From Clostridiaceae bacterium (lineage in GTDB: Bacteria > Bacillota > Clostridia > Oscillospirales > Butyricicoccaceae), in contig JAGZOP010000007.1 in the NCBI GenBank assembly GCA_018383195.1, forward strand, positions 25,660 to 89,659: 64,000 nt of DNA, read 5' to 3'. The translations under genes were made by a program, and so were the position numbers. Positions 18,736 to 26,804 of the stretch are shown here, piece after piece (position 1 is the first letter of the stretch; each line of letters begins with the position of its first letter). The notes under the pieces are model-generated. The model ran no database searches, was not told where the DNA came from, and was given only the letters and a program-made list of their open reading frames with translations.

Positions 18736-19839
18736 TTAGACATTGAAGCGGAACAGCACGACATCGCCATCCTGCATGACATACTCCTTGCCCTCCGAGC
18801 GGACCAAACCCTTTTCACGCGCTGCGGGCAGCGAACCGCATGCCATCAAATCATCATAGGAAACCACTTCGGCACGGATGAAGCCGCGCTCAAAATCGGT
18901 ATGGATCTTGCCGGCAGCCTGCGGCGCCTTGGTTCCCTTTTCAATCGTCCATGCGCGGACTTCCTGCTCGCCTGCGGTCAGATAGCTCATGAGGCCGAGC
19001 AGATCATAGCAGACGCGGATCAAACGGTCCAGGCCGCTTTCCTCCAAACCGAGTTCGGACAGGAACATTTCCTTCTCATCCTCTTCGAGGGATGCAATGT
19101 CCTCCTCCAACTTAGCACAGATCGGCAGCACCATCGCGCCTTCCGCATCCGCAATGGCTTTTACGCCTGCCAGACGCGCATTTTCGGTCTGGTCGCCAGT
19201 AAAGCCCGCCTCGTCCATGTTGGCAGCATAGATGACCTTCTTGGCGGTCAGCAGGTCGCAGTCCTTCATGACGCGCTGCACATCTTCATCGTCCGCAAAG
19301 CCCTCAAAGGTGCGTGCGGTTTTGCCCTCTTCCAGATGCGCCTTGAGCTTTTCGAGGATTTCCACATCCAGATTCAGCTTCTTATCTGCCTTGGCAGCCT
19401 TGCGGGTACGGTCCAGACGGCGCTCCAAATGCTCAATATCAGAGAGCACCAGTTCCAGATTGATGGTTTCAATATCGCGCGCCGGGTCAACCGAACCCTC
19501 GACATGCACGATGTTGTCGTCATCGAAGCAGCGCACCACATGGACAATCGCATCCACTTCGCGGATGTGGCTCAGGAACTTGTTGCCGAGCCCCTCACCC
19601 TTGGACGCGCCGCGCACCAGACCCGCAATGTCTACGAACTCCACAACCGCCGGCGTGGTTTTCTTGGCGTGGTACAGGTCGGTCAGCGGCTGAAGACGAT
19701 AATCCGGCACTGCGACCATTCCCACATTGGGGTCAATGGTGCAGAACGGGTAGTTTGCGCTCTCTGCGCCCGCATTGGTGATGGCGTTAAACAGGGTGGA
19801 CTTGCCCACGTTCGGCAGTCCGACGATACCTAATTTCAT
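18736..19839 (-). CDS. ychF: Redox-regulated ATPase YchF (Obg family)
   Basis: P-loop NTPase of the Obg/YchF family, which binds ATP and associates with ribosomes and stress responses. 367 residues. The P-loop is GLPNVGKST (residues 7-15). DIAGLVRGASKGEGLGN is the G3 region, and NMDE replaces the GTP-specifying NKxD, which explains the ATP preference. The C-terminal TGS domain begins near residue 280 (IHTDFERGFIRAEVV). Monocistronic, with its own promoter overlapping the end of the TauE-like gene. Confidence 0.96.
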   Translation of the reverse strand: MKLGIVGLPNVGKSTLFNAITNAGAESANYPFCTIDPNVGMVAVPDYRLQPLTDLYHAKKTTPAVVEFVDIAGLVRGASKGEGLGNKFLSHIREVDAIVHVVRCFDDDNIVHVEGSVDPARDIETINLELVLSDIEHLERRLDRTRKAAKADKKLNLDVEILEKLKAHLEEGKTARTFEGFADDEDVQRVMKDCDLLTAKKVIYAANMDEAGFTGDQTENARLAGVKAIADAEGAMVLPICAKLEEDIASLEEDEKEMFLSELGLEESGLDRLIRVCYDLLGLMSYLTAGEQEVRAWTIEKGTKAPQAAGKIHTDFERGFIRAEVVSYDDLMACGSLPAAREKGLVRSEGKEYVMQDGDVVLFRFNV

Positions 19840-19882
19840 ACTCTATATTCCTCCAGAATTACACTTTCACATCTAACAATAC

Positions 19883-19911
19883 ATTATATCTGATTTTTCG
19901 CACTTACGCAA
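19883..19911 (-). promoter_or_regulatory. Promoter of ychF
   Basis: TTGCGT (19906-19911), 17-bp spacer, TATAAT (19883-19888) on the minus strand; the -35 lies inside the 3' end of the upstream gene. Confidence 0.7.
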
Positions 19912-20665
19912 GCAGTTCCCAGCCTGTTTTCACGATTAAAAGACCGAGAACCACAAAAATCAGCATCCGGACAACGCGCGCGCCGCCGCGCACCGCCAGC
20001 CGCACCCCCGTCTGATTGCCTGCAATGGCACATACCGCAGCAGGTATCGCGACCGCAAACACAACTTTTCCGTGCATCAGATACACCAGCATGGATGTGA
20101 TATTCGATGTAAAGTTGACAATTTTGGAACATCCCGATGCAAGAAGCAAATCATAACCCAGTATGGCGGAAAATGCGAGAATCAAAAATGTACCGGTACC
20201 TGGACCAATCAATCCATCGTATCCCCCGATGAAAAATCCGATGATAAACGAAATCACAGCAGTTTTACGGCGCGAAAACGCTTTCGGCACAGTGTCCTCC
20301 GCACCGATATCCCGCTTGACCGCAAGCACCACTGCAACACACGGCAGCAGGACAAGCAGCACGGTTTTCAGCGTATGATCTGAGATATGCAATGCAAGCA
20401 GGGTTCCAAGCGGGGCTCCCAATAATGCGCCCACCGCCGCGCTCAGTCCTGCGCGCATCTGCACCCGCCCGACCTGAATGTACTTTATCATCGAAGTGCA
20501 TGTACCGAGCGACATGGCAAACTTATTGGTGCCAAGCGCCAAATGGGCGGGCAGCCCTGCCATCAGGTAAGCCGGCAAAGAAATCAGCCCGCCTCCGCCC
20601 GCAACCGCATCCACAAACCCTGCCAAAAACGCCAACGGACAGACAATCGCCAAAATTTGAATCAC
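19904..20665 (-). CDS. TauE/SafE-family membrane transporter
   Basis: A 253-residue membrane protein with seven or eight hydrophobic segments and two half-repeats. The first carries FVDAVAGGGGLISLPAYL, the second GGYDGLIGPGTGTFLI; both are hallmarks of the TauE/SafE (sulfite or organosulfonate exporter) family. Substrate not assignable. Single gene with its own promoter. Confidence 0.9.
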   Translation of the reverse strand: MIQILAIVCPLAFLAGFVDAVAGGGGLISLPAYLMAGLPAHLALGTNKFAMSLGTCTSMIKYIQVGRVQMRAGLSAAVGALLGAPLGTLLALHISDHTLKTVLLVLLPCVAVVLAVKRDIGAEDTVPKAFSRRKTAVISFIIGFFIGGYDGLIGPGTGTFLILAFSAILGYDLLLASGCSKIVNFTSNITSMLVYLMHGKVVFAVAIPAAVCAIAGNQTGVRLAVRGGARVVRMLIFVVLGLLIVKTGWELLA

Positions 20666-20688
20666 AAAAATTCCCCCTAATCAGCAAT

Positions 20689-20717
20689 AGTATACCGATT
20701 TCTATGGTCTTTTTCAA
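20689..20717 (-). promoter_or_regulatory. Promoter of the TauE/SafE gene
   Basis: TTGAAA (20712-20717), 17-bp spacer, TATACT (20689-20694) on the minus strand. Confidence 0.7.
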
Positions 20718-20858
20718 GGAATTCACACATAACATGCCCTGCTTTTTTCGACTTATTTCTGCAATACACCGCAAAGCTTTATGAGTTCTGCACAATTTAC
20801 GCTTCACTTTCTCCCCAATATTCAACAAAAATTGCAGAGACTTCCCGACCTTCTCCCC

Positions 20859-20887
20859 TTGACAAATTTTGTTTCTCAGCGTATCAT
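20859..20887 (+). promoter_or_regulatory. Promoter of the M23 endopeptidase gene
   Basis: Perfect TTGACA (20859-20864), 17-bp spacer, TATCAT (20882-20887). The rest of the 271-base gap holds the divergent promoter and nothing else recognisable. Confidence 0.85.
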
Positions 20888-20936
20888 TATTTTGTAACCA
20901 AATTGTAATCATCCTGCGGAAAGGATTTCCCATAAA

Positions 20937-22154
20937 ATGAAAAAGCGTTCCCTTAAAAATACATATCCCCGCCGGCTGCACCTCTCGTGCTCCAGTCGGA
21001 TTCCCGCAGCGGCATTATGCTTTTCCGTGCTGTTTGCACTCCCTGCCGCCGCAGCCCTGCGCCCTGCAACCCGTATCACATGGGACGGCTGCACCATCGG
21101 CTACACTGCAAGCACAGAGGACGCCTCCCATGCGGTAAACACATTGGAGCAAACCGTATCCGACTTCACCGGAAAGGACTATGCCTTGTCCGGTTCTCTG
21201 GAAATGACGCCAAGTCTTGCGTTTGTCTCTCAGCTCGATTCCGAGCAGGAAACGGTTGCATCGCTCGCACAGGCTGCGGACGATCTTGACATGCTTGCAG
21301 TCCTCACTGTGGATGGTCAAACCGTCGGTGCCTGCGCGACTGTGGACGAAGTTCAGCAGGCGCTTGATACCAAGCTCAATCAATATAAAAATTCCGAAGA
21401 GGATACGGCGCGTTTCTCTGAAAATGTTCATGTTGCAGTTGCTCCCACACCAAATGATGCATGTATTTCAGCCGAAGCGCTCTCGGACAAGCTGGAGCAG
21501 GAACAGCTGCTCGATGTAGAAGTGACCAGCACCGTCCATTATACCGAAGCCATCCCCCATGAAACCCTGTGGGTTGAAAACGCCCAGATGGACCAAAACA
21601 CCACCGAGGTAATTATGGATGGCAAAGACGGCGAAGCCGAAGTGGAAGCCGAGGTGGTTTCGGTCAACGGTGTGGAAACCGAGCGCACCATTGTCAGCCG
21701 CGCGCTGCTGGCACGCGCATCCAATGCAGTTGTCGCCTATGGCACGCGCAATATCGGCATCGGTACCGGCGATATGATCGCGCCTCTGACCTCCTATCGC
21801 TTCACTTCAGCATTCAAGTTCCGCGACGGACGCTGGCATAAGGGCGTCGATCTGGCGACCGAAGTCGGTTCCTCGGTCTATGCCGCGGACAACGGCAAAG
21901 TTGTGGTATCCGAATATTCGGACAGCTTTGGCAATTATATCATCATCGACCACGCCAACGGTCTGAAAACGTTGTATGCGCATAACAGCCTGCTCTTGGT
22001 GCAGGCGGGCGATACGATTGCCAAAGGAACGCAGATTGCGGTTTCCGGCAACACCGGACGCAGCTCCGGTCCTCACGTACATTTTGAGGTGCATCGCGAT
22101 GGCATCGCGGTCAACCCCGAACTCTATGTCGCGCTCGGTCCTGTAAGTGAATAA
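20937..22154 (+). CDS. Secreted M23 (LytM-type) peptidoglycan endopeptidase with G5 domain
   Basis: Predicted cell-wall hydrolase of 405 residues. A basic N-terminus and a hydrophobic stretch at residues 20-41 act as signal peptide or anchor. A G5 domain lies at about 200-275, followed by the M23 catalytic domain. Its zinc site is visible as His301-x3-Asp305 (WHKGVD) and His380/His382 (PHVHFE). The layout is that of clostridial spore- or wall-associated M23 proteins. It stands alone between a consensus promoter and a terminator. Confidence 0.92.
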   Translation: MKKRSLKNTYPRRLHLSCSSRIPAAALCFSVLFALPAAAALRPATRITWDGCTIGYTASTEDASHAVNTLEQTVSDFTGKDYALSGSLEMTPSLAFVSQLDSEQETVASLAQAADDLDMLAVLTVDGQTVGACATVDEVQQALDTKLNQYKNSEEDTARFSENVHVAVAPTPNDACISAEALSDKLEQEQLLDVEVTSTVHYTEAIPHETLWVENAQMDQNTTEVIMDGKDGEAEVEAEVVSVNGVETERTIVSRALLARASNAVVAYGTRNIGIGTGDMIAPLTSYRFTSAFKFRDGRWHKGVDLATEVGSSVYAADNGKVVVSEYSDSFGNYIIIDHANGLKTLYAHNSLLLVQAGDTIAKGTQIAVSGNTGRSSGPHVHFEVHRDGIAVNPELYVALGPVSE

Positions 22155-22158
22155 ATTT

Positions 22159-22195
22159 CAGAGGATGTCTCCGCGGCATCCTCTGTTTTCTTTTT
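22159..22195 (+). terminator. Terminator after the M23 gene
   Basis: Perfect 9-bp stem CAGAGGATG/CATCCTCTG, 9-nt loop, then a T-rich run. Confidence 0.85.
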
Positions 22196-22245
22196 CCCCA
22201 AACTGTGGTATGATAGAAAAAAGATACTGCCACGAGGTGAAGCAA

Positions 22246-23103
22246 ATGTCAAATGTAGTGATTGTGGGCAGCGGACCGGCTGGTATCTCAGCCGCATTAT
22301 ATACCGTCCGCGCAGGACTGAACACCACAGTCATCAGCGGCGGCACCGGCGCGCTTTCCAAAGCGCACGCCATTGAAAATTATTACGGTTTTGCTCTTCC
22401 GGTTTCCGGCGAAGCGCTCGAAATGTCCGGTATTGAACAGGCGCGCCGCTTGGGTGCGCGCATCATCGAAAGCGAAGTTACCGGAATTGGTTTTGAGGAA
22501 ACGCTTTTTGTTCAAACCGCGGACAAGCGCTACGAGGCTGATTTTGTGATTCTTGCTACCGGGTCGCCACGCAATACCCCGCGCATTCCGGGGCTCAGTG
22601 AACACGAGGGCATGGGGGTCAGCTACTGCGCGGTCTGCGACGCATTTTTCTATCGCGGAAAAAATGTTGCGGTGCTTGGTGAGGGCGAGTATGCCTTGCA
22701 CGAGGTGCGCGACCTGCTGCCTGTGGTTCGCTCAGTCACGCTTGTCACCAACGGCAAAACACCGACCATCGAAATCCCGGACGGGGTACAGCTCGATACC
22801 CGCGAAATTGCAGCGATTGAAGGCGAGGGCGTAGTTGAACGCATCCGCTTCAAAAATGGAGCCGCGCTCCCGGTTGCCGGAGTCTTTGTCGCGCATGGTG
22901 TTGCCGGCTCCGCAGAACTGGCACGCAAAATCGGTGCACTGACCGATGGCAACCGTATTATTGTAGACCCTACGATGGCAACAAACATCCCCGGGTTGTA
23001 TGCTGCCGGCGACTGCACGGGCGGCATGCTCCAAATATCCAAGGCAGTCTATGAAGGCGCGCTTGCCGGCACCGCGGTCATCAAGGCATCCCGAGAAAAG
23101 TAA
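22246..23103 (+). CDS. Thioredoxin reductase-like flavoprotein, probably ferredoxin-dependent
   Basis: A 285-residue two-domain flavoprotein. The FAD motif is GSGPAGIS at the N-terminus, the redox CAVC pair lies in YCAVCDAFFYRGK, and the C-terminal FAD motif is GLYAAGDCTGG. Classical NADPH-dependent TrxB carries GGGxSAxEEA and HRRxxxR motifs after the CxxC. Here they are GEGEYALHEV and VTLVTNGK, so the 2'-phosphate-binding arginines are gone. That pattern, and the short length, match the ferredoxin-dependent flavin thioredoxin reductase (FFTR) group of clostridia; this is inference. ATG 22246 follows GAGGTGAAG; an upstream extension lies in the terminator. Confidence 0.85.
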   Translation: MSNVVIVGSGPAGISAALYTVRAGLNTTVISGGTGALSKAHAIENYYGFALPVSGEALEMSGIEQARRLGARIIESEVTGIGFEETLFVQTADKRYEADFVILATGSPRNTPRIPGLSEHEGMGVSYCAVCDAFFYRGKNVAVLGEGEYALHEVRDLLPVVRSVTLVTNGKTPTIEIPDGVQLDTREIAAIEGEGVVERIRFKNGAALPVAGVFVAHGVAGSAELARKIGALTDGNRIIVDPTMATNIPGLYAAGDCTGGMLQISKAVYEGALAGTAVIKASREK

Positions 23104-23140
23104 AAAAATGCACGGAACAATCATGTTCCGTGCATTTTTT
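23104..23140. terminator. Bidirectional terminator
   Basis: Stem AAATGCACGGAAC/GTTCCGTGCATTT with A and T tracts, between convergent genes. Confidence 0.92.
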
Positions 23141-23924
23141 ATTCCGCTCCATCCAGCCAGACGAGCGCCCGGCGCAAGGCGTCATCGAAATAATACCAAT
23201 CATGTGCGCCATCCCATTCTTCATAGGTATGCGCAACCCCAAGGGAAGATAAAATCTCATGATAGTGCCGGCAGTCCGCAAGCAAATCATCCTGCTTGCC
23301 GCAGGACAGGTACAGCCGCGGTACCAGACCGCCCCGCGCAGCTTTTTCCGCCAGACGTACCGAATGATCCTGCGGCAAAAGCGCCAATTCTGAGCCAAAA
23401 ATAGCCGTGAAATCACGCATCAGCTGCACGCCATAGGTCTGCTCAGCCTGCTCGGCGGGCATAAACCGTAGCGTATCCATCTCCTCGCCGTTCATCAGGC
23501 AACAAGGTGACAATGCCGCGCACGCGCCGAACCGCTCCGGATGATTGAGCGCTGCTTTGAGTGCGCCGTAACCGCCCATTGAGCCGCCGATTACGGCAGT
23601 ATCTTCGCGCTTTGCAGAGATGCGGAACAGGTTCTTGCAGATATCCGGCAGTTCTTCGGACACATAGGTCAAAAACTGACCGCCATAGCGCATATCAGTA
23701 TAAAAGCTGCGCTGCACCTCGGGCATGATGAACAGGATGCGCCGTTCCTCTGCGCACAGGCGCAGACGGGTATAATCTGCCCAGCAATCGCTGTTGCCGC
23801 ACAGCCCATGCAGTAGATACACAGTGCGGTACGGCGCATCCCCCGTAAAATCGTTGGGACCGGCAATGGTCAGACCGGTTGACATCTCCAGCGTTTTAGA
23901 AAAAATTGTGCCGCGAAGCAGCAT
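23139..23924 (-). CDS. Esterase D/S-formylglutathione hydrolase-like alpha/beta hydrolase
   Basis: A 261-residue serine esterase of the PF00756 family. The nucleophile elbow is GGSMGGYGALK, the oxyanion region YLLHGLCGN, and the likely acid and base are Asp in CGKQDDLL and His in DGAHDWYYFD. I start it at the ATG at 23924 because GAAGGGG lies 5 bases upstream; the longer in-frame extension has no ribosome binding site. Family members act on acyl esters, including plant-wall feruloyl esters and S-formylglutathione. No signal peptide is seen, so a cytoplasmic substrate is likely. Confidence 0.87.
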   Translation of the reverse strand: MLLRGTIFSKTLEMSTGLTIAGPNDFTGDAPYRTVYLLHGLCGNSDCWADYTRLRLCAEERRILFIMPEVQRSFYTDMRYGGQFLTYVSEELPDICKNLFRISAKREDTAVIGGSMGGYGALKAALNHPERFGACAALSPCCLMNGEEMDTLRFMPAEQAEQTYGVQLMRDFTAIFGSELALLPQDHSVRLAEKAARGGLVPRLYLSCGKQDDLLADCRHYHEILSSLGVAHTYEEWDGAHDWYYFDDALRRALVWLDGAE

Positions 23925-24112
23925 GGCAACCCCTTCTTTCCAAGTCATTTTGTTGGATTTAAAATCAATTGTTTTTATTTTATCATGCGTGGTGTGCCGG
24001 TGCAACCCAAAGGTTGTCCCGTGCATATTCACACAAGTCAGCCAAAACTCTGATTGTCACAGCTCCCCCAAATTTCTGCCGAATCCATTTGGAACAACCG
24101 GCAGCCATTTCA

Positions 24113-24682
24113 TCAAGTGCGGTTCTCTCCGTATACTGACTCTACATAATCGAGCGAAGTGGCGCTGAGCAGCAGGAAACCATCCTCGGTGAAATAGGTC
24201 CAGTTGGCTTCCGTCCCCGCGGTCTGCTCGTCGATGCCGTCCTCGGTAGACGGCAGAGAAAGCTCCTCAAACAGCGTTTCCCGCTCCTCGCGTTCAAAGG
24301 CAGAGGTAAAGAGGTCGATCATTACATCAAGTGACTTCTTTTCCGCATCGGTCTTGAGTTCGTTTTTTTCAACCATCAGCACCGCCTGATAGACGTTATC
24401 GCTCTCCGCAAGGCTGTATACCTCAAACACCATGCCGGGCGCTGTGTAGCTGCGGCGAAGCGCTGCCGGGGCATCGCCATCTGCTGCAAGCTTCTCCGGT
24501 TCCGGGTCCTCGGTAAACATGCCCTCAATTTCCTTGTACGCCAAGTCCTTGCGCAGCGCACCGATCAATTTATCGCTTGTGCCTTCAAAGCTGCCGATCT
24601 CGTCCTTTTTTCCGCCGCATGCGGTCAGGGTCAGCGCCATACATGCCGCAAGCAGCGCCGCCAGCATTCTTTTTTTCATCAT
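24113..24682 (-). CDS. Predicted lipoprotein of unknown function
   Basis: A 189-residue protein with a basic N-terminus, a hydrophobic core and the lipobox LTAC (Cys22), so it should be lipid-anchored outside the membrane. The mature part is acidic and mixed alpha/beta, with EVYSLAESDNVYQAVLMVEKNEL and NWTYFTEDGFLLLSATSL among its stretches; I recognise no domain. A GGAGGAGC-like site precedes the start. The esterase gene is 188 bases downstream on the same strand, and nothing else is visible between them. Confidence 0.8.
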   Translation of the reverse strand: MMKKRMLAALLAACMALTLTACGGKKDEIGSFEGTSDKLIGALRKDLAYKEIEGMFTEDPEPEKLAADGDAPAALRRSYTAPGMVFEVYSLAESDNVYQAVLMVEKNELKTDAEKKSLDVMIDLFTSAFEREERETLFEELSLPSTEDGIDEQTAGTEANWTYFTEDGFLLLSATSLDYVESVYGENRT

Positions 24683-24740
24683 TGCTCCTCCAAATTCTTC
24701 GGGATTGTTTCTTAATGGGATACCCTATTTTAATGGGTTT

Positions 24741-24777
24741 GTAAAGATAAACAGGCCACGGGAGTGCCCGTGACCTG
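24741..24777 (-). terminator. Terminator of the nucleoside ABC operon
   Basis: 11-bp stem (24752-24762 with 24767-24777, one G-U), followed on the minus strand by TTTATCTTT. Confidence 0.7.
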
Positions 24778-24786
24778 AAAATCCGT

Positions 24787-25737
24787 TTAACGTTCCTCTC
24801 GGAAATAGTTTACGCCCAAGCTGCCCGGCAAATTGAGATCTTTCTTCTTGCGAATCGAACTGATGACCAAAATCAGCGCAGTCATTGCAAAGGGCAGCAT
24901 ATCATAGAATGCAGTCGGAATCGGCACAAGCGAGCGCGGCACATAATATTTGAGCACGCGCAGCGCGCCGAATACGAACGACCCCCAGATTGCATGCATC
25001 GGCTTCCACTTTGCAAAGATGACAAGTGCAACCGCAATCCATCCAAGGCCGCCGACATTGTTGGAAATCCAAACGCCGCTGTTGATAATCATTGCGCAGT
25101 ATGCGCCGCCCACGCCGCAGATACCGCCGCCGATAAGAATCATCGTATATTTCCAGCGGGTAACGCTGACGCCCGCGGCGTCCGCGGCAGCCGGGTTATG
25201 CCCGATTGCCTGCACGTTAAGCCCCACCTTGGTCTTGCTCAAAAACAATCCCGCAACGATTGCAACGACAATCCCAAGATAAACGAATGGGCTATAGGAA
25301 AACAGCAGCTCTCCCGCAACCGGCAGGTCGCTCAGCACTGGAATATTCACCGCGCGCATGGTTTCCGTAATTCCTTCCGGCAGTTTCAGCGTGCCGTTTT
25401 CGGTCTGCCCCAGCATATAAATCCCGATGAAGTTCGCCAGACCGACGCCAAAGATGGTCAGGGTCAGACCGGATACATTCTGGTCCGCCATAAACGTCAC
25501 GGTCAAAAGCGCATAAATCAATGCGCTTCCCACACCGGCAAGGAATGCAGCCAGTACTGCAATGAGAAAGGAATCGGTCATCATACCAGCCATAAAGCCT
25601 GCGCATGCGCCGATGGACATCATGCCCTCCACGCCGAGGTTCAAATGACCGACCTTCTCCGAACAGATTTCACCGACCGTGCCAAACAGCAGCGGCGTAC
25701 TCGCGCCAATCGCAGCCACGATAAATTTCAGCAGCAT
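24787..25737 (-). CDS. ABC transporter permease, NupQ/BMP type
   Basis: A 316-residue inner-membrane permease of the BPD_transp_2 family with about nine or ten helices (GEICSEKVGHLNLGVEGMM, GVGLANFIGIYM, ADAAGVSVTRWKY). It pairs with the preceding permease gene, which ends where this one starts (one shared base). The set of two permeases, a double ATPase and a BMP-type lipoprotein is the NupNOPQ arrangement used for purine or other nucleoside uptake; the exact substrate is not shown. Confidence 0.9.
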   Translation of the reverse strand: MLLKFIVAAIGASTPLLFGTVGEICSEKVGHLNLGVEGMMSIGACAGFMAGMMTDSFLIAVLAAFLAGVGSALIYALLTVTFMADQNVSGLTLTIFGVGLANFIGIYMLGQTENGTLKLPEGITETMRAVNIPVLSDLPVAGELLFSYSPFVYLGIVVAIVAGLFLSKTKVGLNVQAIGHNPAAADAAGVSVTRWKYTMILIGGGICGVGGAYCAMIINSGVWISNNVGGLGWIAVALVIFAKWKPMHAIWGSFVFGALRVLKYYVPRSLVPIPTAFYDMLPFAMTALILVISSIRKKKDLNLPGSLGVNYFREER

Positions 25738-26804
25738 CAGCCTTCTCCCCCTTTCTTTGCATGGTCACGCACAAAGCGGTACCGGGTGAAAAATTCGCAT
25801 CCAAGCACAAAAAACAGGATGATTCCCTGCAATACATCGGCACAGTCGGTGGACAAGCCAAACTGCGACTGCACAACCGAAGCGCCCTTTTCAAGCACCG
25901 CAAACAGGAACGCAACCACAGCGCTTGCCAAGGGGTTGAGCTGCGCCAGCCATGCGACGATAATCGCGGTAAATCCGACACCGCCCGCAACGCCGGTGGT
26001 CAGCGTCTTATCCGAGCCGGCAACCTGAACCATGCCCGCAATGCCCGCAATGGCGCCGGACAGGAACATGGTGCGCAGCACGATGCGGTCCACGCGCATG
26101 CCTGCATAAGCAGCTGTCGCCTTGCTCTGACCAACAACTGAAATCTCATAGCCATGCTTGGTGTATTTCAAGTAAATCAATACGGCAACCGTCAAAACTG
26201 CCGCAACAATCCAACCCATATGTACCCCAAGCACCTTGGGAAGCACAACATCCGGTGAAAAACTCGGAATCTTGGGGAAACCGTTAGCAGCCGGGTCTCG
26301 CCACGGACCTTCCTGAAGCCAGCTCACCAGATAGAGCGCAATATAGTTGAGCATCAGGGTGAACAGCGTTTCATTGGTGCCAAATCGGGTCTTGAAGAAC
26401 GCCGGAATCAGCGCCCACAAACCGCCGCCCACGATGCCCGCAGCGAGCATCAGTACAAACAGGATGGGGAACGGCAGATTGTCATGATAGAGCGCAAAAT
26501 AGGTCGCAAAGACCGCGCCCATGATGAGCTGTCCCTCACCGCCGATGTTCCAAAATTTCATTTTGAACGACAGCGTGACGCCGAGCGCTGCGATCAGCAT
26601 GGGAATCATAAACTTCACTGTGGACTGTACCGCCATCTTGGAGCGGAACGCACCCGAAATAATGGTCTTGTACACATCAATCGGGTTAAAGCCGAGCATC
26701 AAAATGAACAGACCGCCCGCGGCAAGCGCAAGCAGGAACGCGCCCAGACGAATAAGCAGCATCTGCTGCGCGGTTTTTTCCTTGGTCTTTACTACGCGGA
26801 TCAT
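25737..26804 (-). CDS. ABC transporter permease, NupP/BMP type
   Basis: 355 residues, the first of the two permeases, with a longer cytoplasmic N-terminus and about ten helices (SFKMKFWNIGGEGQLIMGA, TLMLNYIALYLVSW, AYAGMRVDRIVLRTMF are typical of the branched-chain/nucleoside permease family). Its start overlaps the stop of the ATPase gene by 4 bases and its end touches the next permease, so all three are translationally coupled. Confidence 0.9.
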   Translation of the reverse strand: MIRVVKTKEKTAQQMLLIRLGAFLLALAAGGLFILMLGFNPIDVYKTIISGAFRSKMAVQSTVKFMIPMLIAALGVTLSFKMKFWNIGGEGQLIMGAVFATYFALYHDNLPFPILFVLMLAAGIVGGGLWALIPAFFKTRFGTNETLFTLMLNYIALYLVSWLQEGPWRDPAANGFPKIPSFSPDVVLPKVLGVHMGWIVAAVLTVAVLIYLKYTKHGYEISVVGQSKATAAYAGMRVDRIVLRTMFLSGAIAGIAGMVQVAGSDKTLTTGVAGGVGFTAIIVAWLAQLNPLASAVVAFLFAVLEKGASVVQSQFGLSTDCADVLQGIILFFVLGCEFFTRYRFVRDHAKKGGEG

